This document shows positions 27,091-42,200 of a stretch of 64,000 nucleotides of DNA, in pieces. The stretch is from Epiperipatus broadwayi (Eukaryota; Onychophora; Udeonychophora; Euonychophora; Peripatidae): positions 1-64,000 of the forward strand of contig JAQFVV010013335.1 of the NCBI GenBank assembly GCA_028023455.1, in the 5' to 3' direction. Within the stretch, counting starts at the first letter, position 1; each line of letters opens with the position of its first letter. The position numbers and the translations under genes are program-made. The notes under the pieces are model-generated. The model was not told where the DNA came from. It did no database searches and worked only from the letters and a program-made list of their open reading frames with translations.

Positions 27091-28244
27091 TTCCATAGTT
27101 TATATTTTATGTTTATTCCACAGAAGCTGTCAAATGTGGGATAGCGATCTCTTTTTGTCCAGCAGATTATTTTTGAAGGTAGTGCATCTTTACTAGTCAC
27201 ATTTCTATGTGATAATAATATACTAGACATTATTACTTTATAGCAAACAGACAATATAAATGACAACAATATAAACATTTTCTGCAGAATTTTGGCTCCA
27301 TTTATATTTTTATTATATGAACTAAGTTATAACTTATCTAAGATATTCATCTTCAGCAGCAAAAGGATTATTAGGAGAATTTTTATTAAGTTTTCATCCA
27401 CAATAATAGATTCAAATGAATAATAGCAGTTCTTGCATTTTGATATTATTCTTAACAATAGATTATTGTTTGCATTTCATTAAAGTAATTAAAAAAATAC
27501 TATTTATTTTTAAATTTCATAATTCTAAAATAAGACTTATAGTGTATAACATAATTTATCATTAGTCATTAGTTCCCTGTCATTCAATATATTCCTTTGC
27601 ATATTAATACAGCAGACACATTTAACAGTTCATTATCTATAAATGAAGTAAGCAAGTATTTCAACTCTAAAAAATATTAAAGTTCACACATTGACTGAAA
27701 AGTTTTTTTTTACATTTTAAATAAAATGAGAATATAAATAACGTCTATCTAAGTAGGTCAGCAAACATTTGAATCTTACACATTTACTGAATTTTTATTA
27801 TTTTTAATAAAATCAATGTATAGATAACTTTTGTCTAATTAAGTCATCAAGGATTTGGAATTCACTCCTATTACTAAAAAGTTTTTCACCAATAAGTATA
27901 TTAAAATAAGCCAATTTTCTACCATTTGAAAACAGCATTTTCTTTTGCAGGTTCGCTTCCCGGCCCATGCTTTGACACATGAAAAAAAAATAATATATTT
28001 TTTTTTTAGTTTGTTACTTTTCACTTCGACTTAATAATGATAAAATATACCAAATACAGACTATAACAAATGGTTAGTACAAAGTTTCTAAACCAGTTAA
28101 TACTTAAACACATACAGTTTGATTTAAAAATCTTTATTGTTCACAAAGTTTGATTATCAATTTTTATAAGCTATCGCTATATAAAAATATTTTATAAGAA
28201 TGTGTCTGTTAGTTTTCACTTTTCTATTTATTTAAAATATATAG
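27091..28244. other. Intronic sequence immediately upstream of the second CTLD exon
   Basis: AT-rich DNA with no additional exon recognised. The acceptor is atatatag at 28237-28244. Confidence 0.45.
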
Positions 28245-28324
28245 CACATATAAATGGAGATACATGGACTTCAGGAAATGACATTGATGATGAAGGCTAT
28301 TGGAAATGGCATGACCATTTTGCA
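28245..28324 (+). CDS. C-type lectin-like gene, CTLD exon b (core loop region)
   Basis: This 80-nt exon enters in phase 1 and leaves in phase 0. With the G carried over from exon a it reads AHINGDTWTSGNDIDDEGYW, then KWHDHFA. This matches the central CTLD strand where many members have a WIGL-type motif and the G-x-W-x-W strand follows. The donor is gtatgt at 28325. It is too short to stand out alone; the splice signals, the exact phase on both sides and the domain continuity make it convincing. Confidence 0.85.
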
Positions 28325-28415
28325 GTATGTTGACAGTAAATATATATTCAATTTCTGTTGAGTAATTTCAAAATAAAAATATAAATATGACTATTTGTAT
28401 TTTTATTATTTTTAG
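28325..28415 (+). other. Intron 2 of the lectin-like gene (91 bp)
   Basis: A short GT-AG intron, gtatgt ... tttttattatttttag, with a clear pyrimidine tract. Its size contrasts sharply with the 16 kb and 20 kb neighbours. Confidence 0.85.
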
Positions 28416-28575
28416 ATCAATTTTACTAGCTGGAGGAAAGGTCATCCTAGCAGTTATTTCTACCATGAAGACTGCCTTGCTCTTTCTCGAGAAAGAGTAT
28501 TTGGAAAAGCAGAATGGTATGATGATGCTTGTGATCATAAAAGACCTTTTGTTTGTAAATACTATTTAGATACAG
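28416..28575 (+). CDS. C-type lectin-like gene, CTLD exon c (C-terminal half of the domain)
   Basis: This 160-nt exon enters in phase 0 and leaves in phase 1. It encodes INFTSWRKGHPSS, then YHEDCLALSR, AEWYDDACDH and RPFVCKYYLDT. It supplies the two cysteines of the short disulfide (EDC, DDAC) and the last domain cysteine (PFVC), so all six cysteines of a long-form CTLD are present across exons a-c. The usual EPN or QPD sugar-specificity triplet is replaced by HPS, and WND by WYDD, so classical calcium-dependent sugar binding is doubtful. The donor is gtaggt at 28576. If unspliced, the frame would read on for about 14 codons to a TAA. Confidence 0.9.
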
Positions 28576-29878
28576 GTAGGTTTACTTATGTAAATTCAAT
28601 CATTTTCAACTAACGGCAACTGATGTACATCATCTTGATTTAAAAAAATATTAATATAAAATATATTTAATTTAATTTAAGCTTTTTTTTTTAAATTTTA
28701 ACTTTGGCATTAAAAAAAAGTATAACCAATATTTTCTGCTTCAAAGGATTGTATGATTTTATCAGTGATTTGTGTTGTCACATTGTTATTCATTTTCATG
28801 CATTTTATTTTTAACAATTTGATTTTATTAAAAAGTTGTGTTTTTCATAGTATTTCTTAAAATTATAAAAAATTAAAGACACCTTGTAAATATATACATA
28901 TATCAATTTTGAAAATAAAATAATCAAATTATATAAGTAATCAGAATAAAAAATATGTATAAGTCATTGTGGTCTGGGTCAACTGTTGAGCATGAAATAT
29001 GCACCTGGGAATCATAGATCTTTTTTACATTTTTGGGAGTATGTTTATAATTTCATTCCTCCACAAGGTGTTAAAAGTGGATAGAAACCAGTCCCTAGCT
29101 TGAGTGAACATGGTAGTGAAAATTACACTACAGAATTATTATTTATTATTGGATAATATCTAGTCTAGTGAATGATTAATAAAAATTATTAATATAATTC
29201 CATTAAGTGATTTATGTTAAAGTTATTATGGCAGTTCATTTAACACTTATCATATATATATATATATATATATATATAAGCTATAGGAAATCACATGGAA
29301 GCTAGCTCTAATACTTATATGGTGTATACCTTTATAAGTTAATAATCTAATCCTTATTTAATCTATTTAAACAAAATATACCTAAATTATATGTTATGGG
29401 TCATTGTTTATTCAGGCAATTTGTTTAACAAAAGAAATAAAGATAATTACTTTAATTAGTAATACAGTATATTTCATAAATAATCCTAGTTTGATACATT
29501 AAACCACGTATGGTGTTAAACAATTAATGGTACTTTGGTATTATTCCTGCAATGAAAAAAGATAGGAAGCCTGTTCACATTCATGAAAAATATGTAATCT
29601 TGTGATGATGTCAAATTGAAAGAAAAAAACCCTTTGATGTATATTGAATAACATGTTTTGATTATTGTTATTTTGCATTATTTATATTTGTCAGTTGCAA
29701 AAACATTGTTTTTTTTTTCAAAATCTGGTTTGATTGCTGCAATTTTGCATTATTTATATTTACATTATTTATATTTGACAACTGACAACAGCCTTTTTTC
29801 ATAAAAAAAATCAACAAGGTCGAATTCTTTCTCAACAGTGAATGTTTGGTGGGATATGAAGATAGATTGACAAGACTT
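28576..29878. other. AT-rich intronic sequence with a (TA)n tract
   Basis: A (TA)n tract lies at about 29251-29278. Sequence at 28970-29110 is a little GC-richer, with no open frame. Nothing else was recognised. Confidence 0.45.
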
Positions 29879-30650
29879 TTATCATGGCAGTTAAAGATCG
29901 AACAGTGGCGAAACTTATAATTTGGTGGATCCAGAAACTGGGGTTCATACCCAAACAGTCAAAAGACTGTAGGGTTGCTTTTTGATATTAATTTCATTTT
30001 ATTAGTGGAAATACTTTTGTTTTCTTGTTGAGATTTTTTTTCTTATTAATTAAGGTAAAGAGTTTCCCTATTGAATTTTATATGAGAATGAAAATAATGT
30101 ACTGGATTTCTCCATAACAGTCTATACACATTTTTCTCTCTACTCAATGATATAAAACTTTTTTTTCCTTCTGCATGAAAAGTCTTACAATTGATATTTG
30201 TTTATTGTTCTAAATTATTTGTTTTGTTTTGTGTACTTACAATAAAAAAATAGGTTTTTAAAATTTTTATTCATTTTTTTTTTCCAAAAGCTGTAATAAA
30301 AGTTTTATAATTTATATTTCTTTATTGTTCTGAATTATATGTTTTTTTTTTGTTTTTTTGTGTGCCATAGACTGAGGAATGTTTTATAGTGGCAGTTAAA
30401 GATCGAACAGTGACAATATTTATAATTACATGGATCCAGAAACTGGGGTTCACATCCAAACAGTGAAAAGATTATGGGGGTTTCTTTTTGATATTAATTT
30501 CATTTTCTTAGTGGAAATACTTTTGTTTCCTTGTTGAAATTTTTTTCTTATTAATTAAGGTAAAGAATTTCTCTTTTGAATTTTTTTATTAGAATGAAAA
30601 TAATCTACCAGATTTGTCCATAAATTCTATACACATTTTTATAATTTATA
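29879..30650. repeat. Tandem duplication of ~500 bp
   Basis: Sequence from about 29880 (ggcagttaaagatcgaacag) recurs at about 30390 with roughly 10% differences and continues for about 265 bp (both copies run through gatattaatttcatttt, cttgttga and attaattaaggtaaag). A diverged unit lies between. Each copy carries ctggggttca with a downstream cccaaac or tccaaac, loosely like a pol III B box, so the unit may derive from a SINE. No open frame is present. Confidence 0.75.
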
Positions 30651-31142
30651 TCTCTTTATTGTTTTGAATTATTTGTTTTGTATTATTGTTGTTTTTTTCA
30701 CAAAAAAAATACATTTTATAGTATTTTTCTGGAAAATCTCGGCACACTTTGCAATCTCATGTTTATTTTGAGGGGCAATTTTTCAGTTCAGGTGTCAATT
30801 TTGTGTGCTAAAATGAAAATTCAATTTGATTGTTTGAATGTAATTAATTACTGTCATTTATTACAGTGTAAGTAGCATGGGTGTATATTTTATGTGTTTT
30901 TATAAATATTATTTAATAAAATTATAATTTAGCGATTGTTTTATGCATATGTAAAGTAACATTTTGGAGTTTATTCGGTACTTTTTATTCAATATATTTG
31001 TGGGGGCTGAGAAAATGTAATTTTTAAGATAATTTTTTTTTTACTTTACAATGTTGTTTTTAATTACACATTTACTCCTGCAAATCATACATATGTTTAC
31101 TTTTTTATAGTTTTACTTATGGATAATCATGTTAGCTTTGGT
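30651..31142. other. AT-rich intronic sequence
   Basis: The 65-codon frame at 30678-30875 has no motif. Nothing was recognised. Confidence 0.4.
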
Positions 31143-31322
31143 CCTTTTCGTATTTGTGACAACATTCCGATAACTTTGTAAATCTTGTGAAAATATCATG
31201 TACAAGACCTGTGTACACATTACTTTTTCACAAATCTAGTGGCAAATATCGTGTACACATTATTTTGATCAGATCACAAGATTTACAAAGTTATCAGTGG
31301 ATTGATACAAATATGAAAAGGT
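31143..31322. mobile_element. Short MITE-like element with ~48-bp inverted ends (~180 bp)
   Basis: The left arm (about 31143-31190) and right arm (about 31274-31322) are inverted repeats. The outer part ccttttcrtatttgt and the inner part gataactttgtaaatcttgt match almost exactly, with a few mismatches between. The loop contains a small internal duplication of tgtacacatta. No clear target duplication was seen. Confidence 0.7.
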
Positions 31323-32211
31323 GAAGCACATCTAATGCTGTATTGTAGAAATAATACTCAGGTACCCAAAGAAATAAATTTGGTAATTGAATAAAAACCT
31401 ACAATTATTCTCATTTATCAGATACAAAAAGATCATATAATTTATGACTTATTTAATTTTGAAATATAAGAAATCTAAAAAAGTTGATTAGAATGTAAAA
31501 TTACCATTTAATAATAACTCAACTAAGTATCAAGTCTTTTTCTTCAATTCACATATATATATGTCTAAAAGAAAACATTCATTTTTAACTATTATATATA
31601 TATATATATATATTAACCATTAACTATGTCGAAATAAAGTACTGAAAGAAGTTCAGGATGGTGACATAATAAAACACACCATTTATGCCTGCTTGAGTAT
31701 TTTAAAGGCTCATAGTAGATTTTATTTTAGTCTGGGCAATTGAAAAATTTAAGGTTATTTCTTAGTAAATTGTTAGATGATTTTGTTATCTGTAGTTTTA
31801 TTAATTCTTACTGATTGTCTTTCCTTAATCCAATATCCCATAATTTTAGGCTTTGTTAATAGCTATAAATGCATGAACTATTTAATTATTTAAGGTCTTT
31901 TTTAGAAAGGTTTATTTGCTTTCATGATCCTATATACTCCTAAGGAATAATATACATATTCCATTGCAGTATGACAATCCAAAACATCAAAATCTGCACA
32001 ACCATCAAATAAATTTATTTAAATTTTATTACTGTATATATATATATATTTATCCCATTGCCATATATGCTTTGAGGTTCATATTAAATATTTGCACAAT
32101 TATTATTGGATGCTTAAATTTCTTTGATATAAATTATCTTCGGTCTGTTTCTAGCTGCTATTATTATTGTTTCCAAAGTGATTTCATTATTCCATATATG
32201 AAGTTTAAATA
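31323..32211. other. AT-rich intronic sequence
   Basis: (TA)n tracts lie at about 31593-31613 and 32036-32049. No coding potential is convincing. Confidence 0.4.
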
Positions 32212-33088
32212 CACCTGGGTCTCTTTTTATGCGGACTTATTTAACATGATTTTGAAGTTACATGATTCATGTTTCACCGGAAGTCGATTTCCGATAATGC
32301 GCTATTACTTTAAATAATAAATTTCGCGCACTTACGTTATTTTGAAAGTAATAGCACATTATTGGAATTTGACTTTCATCTTAGTAATTTCAATATTTTC
32401 AGTGCTTTATAATAGTAAGATTTTATGCAATAATGAAATTAAAATCATGATTTCCACATTTTATGTATACACATATTTAATTTTACAAGATTATAATGTA
32501 AATTTGTTCAAACATTGTTTGTGTTAATTTTGCATTTTAAATCACATTCTGTTTTTGCTTTTTAAAAAAGAACATAATCAATTATTATTTTCTTATTAAT
32601 GACACACTTTATCATTAACGTGCTCTTAAATTGCAACGAGAGCTAAATGGTTGTATGTCTGGATATCGCGAACTTTGTAAACAATTAATAAAATCATTGT
32701 CTCAAAGATTAATTACTAATTACGTTGTCATCAGAAAATCATAATAATTAAAATGTGTATAAAAAAATGTAAATTACTGTACTGTAAATTATGCATAAAA
32801 ATATATTATTTTGAATAAAATTAAATATTATAGTTAAAAAAAGTTTGTCTTGTATCAATTTTTTTCAAATTTGAAATTTTTTATTGGTGATATTTTATTT
32901 CCTTATTTTTTTTTTTTTTGCGCGAATTTTAAAGTAATTTTACGTTGATGCTTTGCTTTTATGCAAATTTTGAAAAATCACAAACCGTATCCCCCCTTTT
33001 TCAATGTATGTTACCTCTATTTTTGCACGATTTCGTTTGCGCATGTTTTCTGAGGAATCTATCTATCATGTAAAATGAGACCCAGGTG
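32212..33088. mobile_element. Nonautonomous TIR element, copy B (877 bp)
   Basis: It has the same family and orientation as copy A. The left end is CACCTGGGTCTCTTTTTATG; the right end on the other strand is CACCTGGGTCTCATTTTACA. The left hairpin and the right-hand TTTGCGCGAATTTTA block are conserved. The outside dinucleotide is ta on both sides, compatible with a TA duplication or with a slightly longer TIR. No 55-bp repeat is present here. The hAT-like insertion of copy A is absent. Confidence 0.85.
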
Positions 33089-33388
33089 TATTCGATTTTA
33101 GCCTATGCCTATATATATGCAGACTGCCTGAATATGACTTTTATATTTAAAAAGTTCATTATAAGCGAAATAATTTTCTTTTGAGCACAGGTTAATATTT
33201 TTTTGGTGTTATTAAGTAATGATTTAAGTTTAAATTTCACCATTGGGGGAGAAGCAATTTATTCATTCAGCAATTCATCTTTAAGTTCTTCTTACATTTG
33301 TATTTTTCAAACGAATACATCTTTTACTATTCATATTATATAATAGTTTTACTTTAGTGAAATTTATTTTGGAGATAGAAATGTTTAT
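33089..33388. other. AT-rich intronic sequence
   Basis: Nothing was recognised between the TIR element and the next bracketed segment. Confidence 0.4.
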
Positions 33389-34766
33389 TGTAACGTTTAT
33401 TTATATACGTTACAAATATATTGGCATTTGGGTAAAAAAAAAAACTAAAAGATAAAAGTGGATTTAAAATTTTGTTGAGTAATTTTTTTAAAAAAAAAAA
33501 AACGTACAATGAGGGTTGAATTATTCTTCTTATTTTTTTTTATGTGATTAGTAATAACAATAATTGGAGAGGACAAAAGAATTCCAAAAGCAAGTAAAAA
33601 AAGATAAGCTGAAAGTAGAAATACTCAAATTAATTAAAGATGGCCGAAAACTTGAAGAAAATAAAGACTTTATTACATAAAATTTATAAAGACTGGATAA
33701 GATTAAAAAGGCATGGTACTAGCATGCGCAGAAGTCCTGAAAACTGGATATAAAAAGGAGGAATCTGGTTGAAGGAACGTCTTGTTCGTTTTGTTTCTCT
33801 AGTTGGACTTGGATAACATTGATATATCCAAGATCGCTCTTCGCTGAAGGAATTTGGCATGTCGCAGTGAACCGGAGCTTCTGAAGACATCGGACCTAAT
33901 GATGTACACCAGGAAAAGCCTTCGTGACCGACTGGGGAAATGGACCACAAGATCAAGCAATAACCAAAAGGCCGAGCTCATTATAACCAAAAAACTATGC
34001 ATAGTTATCTACTACTGAATTCATGAAACTTACCGGTAAGAATAATTATCCTGATTGTGACAAAGTTAACTATTTAAAACTACTCGTAAAAATATACGTA
34101 TAAAAGAATCCCAATAGTGACTTTAATTTTTCTATATGAGAGACTCTTATTTAACCAAGAACTTTTTGTTTATTTTAACTGATATTTATATTTTCTGGAT
34201 ATTTCCCACCTGAATTAAATGTGTTCTCTCCAAGGTATTAATTAGCTACTTAACATGAAGTATTTTAGTTTGTCAAAATTAAAAATATTTCTAATATCAA
34301 TTCTCATTTGTGCGTTATTAATAATAGTTATTATTTTTTATTATTAAATTTATTTTTAGTGTAATAAGATTTAAACGTAAGCTACCTTTGCCAATATGTT
34401 TCAATACACCCAGGACTAATAATCATAAAAATCATTAATTCTCATTACGGTAGAATTACCGCCCCTTAAAAAAAATATATAATAAAAATCTTTTTATTTA
34501 TTTTTTTTGTTTTACAACTTGTGAGAGGTGCTGGCGACATATTTCAGTGGATTCTTAGGAATTCTGGCGCCCATAGTAAATAAAATTAAAAGTTGATTTT
34601 GTCAATAGCACAATTCGTAACAATTAATAGGCTGAAGTTGATCAGGAAAAATAGCTGTGTTTTTAGAATAGAAATACAACTTTCTTCTTTTTTTGACATA
34701 GCTTGATCAACTCACGCGCAGTTTATATTAGCGTGTAAGAGGCCTATCAAAACAAAAAACGTTACA
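33389..34766. mobile_element. TGTAAC...GTTACA-bracketed segment 2 (1378 bp), LTR-like
   Basis: It starts TGTAACGTTT and ends AAACGTTACA, a 10-bp perfect inverted terminus, flanked by TTAT on both sides (33385-33388, 34767-34770). A TATAAAAAG box lies at 33749-33757, upstream of a GC-richer block to about 34000, as expected in an LTR with a promoter. A TGGCGCCC string at 34565-34572 resembles the start of a lysine-tRNA primer site, but its position inside the segment conflicts with a simple solo LTR ending at 34766. No protein motifs were found. Confidence 0.45.
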
Positions 34767-34770
34767 TTAT

Positions 34771-37570
34771 ATATATATATATATAAAGTAGTTTATTTTC
34801 TATAAAAGAACAATGGGGGAAAACTTTCTTTCAATGAATTCTAGTTGCTTTTTTAAGCCCTTTGTTACCAAGTGATCTTTAAGTTCACTGTCTTTTGTTT
34901 TATTTTCTCGTGGGTTTATTGGCATGAAAGGAAATTTAATAAGTGATTGGTGTTATATTAAAACTTTTAAAATGCCATTCATAAGCAAACATACATGCAT
35001 GCATAATAACATTTATACACATATATGTATTGTATCTGTTTATTAATTTTAAGAAATGCATGCACAAATATATTGAATGTCTTAGGTGATAACATTAAAT
35101 TACTATTTTTATTTTGAAGTTTAAAATGTCGTTTTGACTTCTACTAAATTCTTAAATGGGATCTCAAAATAACGTCATTAAATAAACATTATGTCTTCTT
35201 TTGTCAATCGTTGAAAAGTGAAAATAATTTTCTGAATTACTGTTACATTGTGAACTAAATAATCTTAATGATTTAATCATTTGTTGTGTGTTTAAAAGAG
35301 TTAATAAGTTTATAAGCATGTACATTTTATATAACGACTATATTTATTGTTGAATTGAAGTAAATACTATTTGAGGTATTTTTGCAAAATAATTAGTTTA
35401 TATATCATATAATTCAAGATATAGCTTTTGTCTCTATATTAAATGATTACCGATCTCTACTTTTATTTTATGACTATCAAATATACTCTTATTGTATAAT
35501 AAAGTATAAGTCAAATGATGTGGTGATTAAATTATTTGGAGGTTGTAAAGATAATAATCAGTTATTTCATTGATCAGTTAATCTTATGTAAATGATAAAA
35601 AAAATTTCGGTAGTTGAGTACTAAACCATTAGACTTTTATGTGCTTGTTCACATTTGTATCAATCTGTCGCTTGTGATGTGACCAGAATAACATGTACAC
35701 AGATTTTTCTTCAGCAACAAAAAATACAAAATATGTACAGGGAACTTTATTTGGCAAAAGTCAACACAAACAAAGGTATTGGGAGGTTGATATGAATGTC
35801 AACAGTCACAATAAGTCTAATATATGCTCCATGTTGCAGGACTAAAAATAAGTGAATAAATATGCATCAGAGCTCTGCAGAAGATTAATCACTGATCATC
35901 TTTTTGCTGAGGAGACTTGCATGGCAAAGTCACTAACATCCGCTGACAAGCTACTTCATTTTTGGTGGCTTTTTGGCAGGCTGCTGTTTTTGAACTCCCT
36001 CCATCTTCTAGACCAATTTATTCATGAGGAAGAAGACATGATAAGCCTTCTAGCCTCAGGTTCTCATCATCAATTTTGACATAGTGCCTGGGTGTATTTG
36101 ATCACAATTAAAGTTAGCTAATTTTGAATAAAATTGGAGTTTTTATAGAACATCTTTCTTACTTCCTCACAAGCCATTAAAAGTTGTTTATGACTTTTAA
36201 TTTTAAATTTTAAATTCTAATAGCCAGCAAAATTTTAAGAAGAACAAAATATTGGCTTAGCTATTGATAAGTGGTGCTGAGCTAATGATTTTCTCTTTGC
36301 CCTTTTAAACTTTATTTTAAATCTTTAAAAATCTTCAGCTCTCAGTTTACCATTTAATTAGAGGTATTTCTGAGAAACCGATGACCTAGATTCTCTCTTT
36401 TTAAAAAAAAAGATTTAAGCTGTCAAAATTCTGCTATATGCATAAGACAGAATACCAACAAATCTCTAAATTAAATAACTTAAAAGATAATTTATAAATA
36501 ATTTTAAAAATCTGTAATATTTACTAAATCTATTACATTACTGTTCCCTTCACTTTTATACATAGGTATGCTCCCACATATACAACAATGTTTACAACTT
36601 ACTTTAATTTATTAATTCTAAAAATTACAACTGTGAAAACATTATATGTATACTGATTTATTTAATTTATTTAGTTGCACAATATAAATATATGCACACA
36701 TACAGCACTATAACTGCTTTTATATTTTAGTATTAAATTAACTAATATACATGGACTTGGATGGGTTTAAACCAGAGAAAATAGACTACTGTCAAACATA
36801 GTAGGTGAAACTGGATGATAAATAAATCATACTGTTTCAATAACAATCATAATCAATAAAGCAAGTCATATATCGCATATATGTATTGTAAGTGTAACTT
36901 ATAACCATGTTAAACACATTTATTTTTATGCAATCCCTAAACATAAACTGAAAAACATAATTGTAAATTTACAAATAGTAAATATGTTATCTTTTTTTTC
37001 TTTAAATACATATATACATAGTATATTACTTACCTGTTAATCTATAAAATGTTAACTCAAATGAATAGTTGTTTTAATAAAATTAAATATTAAAATGATT
37101 ATTTTTCAGTCATTTGTGTGTGTGTATATATATATAATATTACATTAACTAACATCACTAACTAAGATATAAAACTTAGATATAATCTTAGGTCACAGTC
37201 ACATCTTAGCAATTAAATACAAAGGAAATTAAATTAGAATTCAATTATACAATAATTAATTATAATACTTTCAACAATTATAGAATTAAATAGTAAATTA
37301 ATTGTGAAATTAAATAGTAAATTTAATACATGCTACCAGAAGTCGATTCTACTATAAAAACTAAAACAAATAATTTTCAAATTAATTCTATATTTTACGA
37401 ATGTGCTAGCCATTACGCATTCATATAAAGTGCATAGAAGAGTTTTCATTATTTACATTAGTGTTTTGTTTTCAGAAAGTTAGTCAAAATTCTTATTGAT
37501 ATAATTTCAGATTTATTAATAAATATATATTCAATTATTTTACAGACTGATAATATGTAAAGAAGAAAAT
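34771..37570. other. AT-rich intronic sequence with one GC-richer block
   Basis: A (TA)n tract lies at 34767-34785. The block 35850-36080 has a 75-codon frame and is GC-richer, but neither strand shows a recognisable domain and the minus strand reads as a decayed frame, so it may be an old retrocopy or repeat. Nothing else was seen. Confidence 0.35.
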
Positions 37571-37574
37571 ATGT

Positions 37575-37625
37575 GATAGGGTAGTAAGTTGAAGGGAGTT
37601 TGAAAGTCTTGGTTCAAATCCCCTG
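37575..37625 (+). other. Possible pol III (SINE/tRNA-like) promoter remnant
   Basis: GGTTCAAATCC at 37611-37621 fits the B-box consensus fully. A loose A-box-like sequence (tagggtagtaag) begins 34 bp upstream, a reasonable spacing. No cloverleaf folds, so it is not a functional tRNA gene. A short tRNA-derived SINE head is possible. Confidence 0.3.
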
Positions 37626-39288
<1,663 letters not shown>

Positions 39289-42200
39289 TGTAACCAGTTG
39301 GATTACATAGACACACTAATATAGTGTGTGTGCATAAATATATATGTAAAATTGAAAGGAAAACTAGAAATAAACACAGACAAAAATATAGTAGACATTT
39401 TTCTACATTTACTAAAATAAAATAATAACAAGTAAAGAGTTAAATAACTCTGGGTTTAAAATAAAATTTCATTATGAAATTAATGTTTTAAAAAAAGGTC
39501 TTAATAAATATAAATATTGTATTGTTATTATTATTATTCTGATTGTGAAATGTAAAAAACACAATACTTGTTTTTGAATTTTTTTTATTAATTAAACAAA
39601 TTTTTTATCTATTAAGAATCTTCTAAGTAAAAACATGTATGTGTTTTCAAAGAGATTAGTGAGATAAAAATAAAAACTCTGTTTTTAATCAAGTGTTGTT
39701 AACACCTCAGATGAGTTTATAAAAGACTGATTAAAAATATATCAGTTAGTTTGATTAATAGTTTTTTTGTAAGAAGGGCCAGCTGAAGAGTTGGTGGCAA
39801 TATTTTGTTGCAACTTGATGAAGTTTGCAGCAGTTGGTTTTAGCTGACCGGAGAGTTGGCAAACTAGCTACTATGAAGTTATGTGGCTGAAGGCAGAACA
39901 GTAAATTCAGGAACCACTACTGTTTTCCTGGTAGGAGTTTGAATTTCACATCAAGAAAATGACCCACTTAAACATGGAAAGGACAGCTGCTTGCCTGGAA
40001 CAGTTCTACACAGACGGGAGGCCAACTATGGACCAAAAGAACCAACTTGCTGAATAAATAATTACATATATGCTGACGTATCTAAACGCAGGGAACCACA
40101 GATAAACACATTGAGTGTATATACAGTGAGTTATTTTTTTTTAAATATTCCTTAAAATGACTTATAAAATTATAAATTAATAATTTAAAGTTAATACAAA
40201 CAAATAACTTTTGCTTGAGTTGGAATCTAACAACAGTGATATATGATAATAAAATTTTAAATAATTTCTTTGGTCTGAAGTGACAGATATATAAATGATT
40301 TTATTTTTCATTTATTAAGAAAATAAAAAAGAGACATTTTATATTTAAAGACCTTGATAATTAATCAACAAGTATCTATCAAACAAAAGTTGACTTTATT
40401 TAGTTTGATAAAAAAAAAGAACTTATAAACTGAAACTAAATTGTAAATTATATCTCTGTTTTGTTTATACACATGCATATGTGTTTTCCAAATGAATTAT
40501 GAAAATATAATATTATTGCTGTTAAGTTAAAATATGATGTAAAGGTCAGCGTGTGCACACACGCACCCACATATGTAAAATTACATTTTGAAAATGATGC
40601 GTGAATTTGTACTTTTTATGCTTATGGTGAGTATATAGTTAGACAGGACTGTTTGGATGCAGAGTATTCATGATGCTCCGAAGTATATGCTTGGCACTGT
40701 CTAGACCTATATATTGAGCTCCCAGAGTAGTCCAGTGGTGAATATATATAGGCCTCATTAATAGGCTTTGGTCTCATGAATAGACCACATTTATACCCCT
40801 AAGTCTCACAGAGATGAGCAGGGCTGGCGCAATGCCTTTATTTTTTTTTTCTGGATACTACTCTTTGAGGATGATCTGTTTAGGTACTTAGAAGGGCAGT
40901 GCTTAAAAATGAGGTATTTTCTCGCGACGTCATGGAGCTTTGTGTACTGATAGTCCAGCTTGGCTCTCTGCTTATCATGGCGTGGAGAGCTGCAGTTCAC
41001 GTATTCATTTTTACTATCTCACCTTGCTTACTTAATCAGCATTAACTAATCAAGCAAAAAGACATTTCAAAATTTATATATTTTTTTGGATGCTATAAAA
41101 GGTTATTATCTTTCATTTATTAAAAAAAGAAAAGGAGACATTTTTAAAGTAAAGCAAACAAGCAAATAACTTCATGTATTAAAAGAAAGAAAAAAGTTGA
41201 TAGAAACTAATCGATAAATAGTGGAACTTACTATAAAATAAGAAAAGCAATTTATACATTTTCAACAACAAGTAATTGTGAAAATAACTTTTATTGTCAT
41301 AACAAGTGTGTAAATATTATGAAATTATTAATTATAAAAGTATTGTGTGACAAAATTAAATTTGTTAATAATCTGTGCGATTCTATATACGTGTTGTAGT
41401 AAACCTAGCATAAGTATTTGTATTACTTAAAACATAATTTAAAAGCTTAATCATGTATTATTTTATGTAAAAATTAAATATGTTCAGAAATCACACGCAT
41501 GTATGTATGCGTATATCTGTCAATTGTATTGCAGATACCAATGCTTATCAATTGTAACACATGTAAAATTTAATCAATTTTTTTTTTTATAATTATTTTA
41601 TGTCAATTGTATTGTAAATAACAATGCGTGTCAGATACTTATGTATAAATTTTTTGATCATTTTTCTAAATTAAATGTTAATTCAAACATGTTTATTTTG
41701 TATCAAGCCACATGCCTGGGTGCTGAATGGGTTTTAAATAAACCTAATTTATTAATCATGTAACTCAATGTATACCATTTAAAATCAGAACCCTTATAAG
41801 ACCTTAATCATTTATTTTTTTATTGTTATTAATAAAATTGTATTTAATTGTTAAAATTGTATTCCATCATCTCTTGTTCACATACAGTAATAGAGCATTA
41901 TGTTCTCTGAGCTAGATTTCGGACACGGATAAATGGGGATGTGTTTAGTGCTTTGGGCATCCAGAGATGATCATCATCATCCTGGGTTGGTGCAAAAGAG
42001 GATACTCTTTAAAGCCCATGCACTATTATTTTTTTTATTTTACTTTAGTCTTTATTAAAAATTTAAGTTTATAGTTGGCCAGTACAAGTGGTCAGAGCAT
42101 TGATGATGATCAGCATGTTTTAAATGTCCCAGAATTATTGTTTAGATTTTCTGATTATTGTGTATTTTAATGGATGGGCACTAAGCTGGTGCATCCAAGT

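Noticed and set aside
34565-34572. TGGCGCCC as a retrotransposon primer binding site
   Set aside because: The match to a tRNA 3' end stops after eight bases, and the site lies inside the TGTAAC-bracketed segment rather than just past an LTR end. Noted but not called.
35852-36079. 75-codon frame in a GC-richer block
   Set aside because: No recognisable domain on either strand; possible old repeat or retrocopy, but unsupported.
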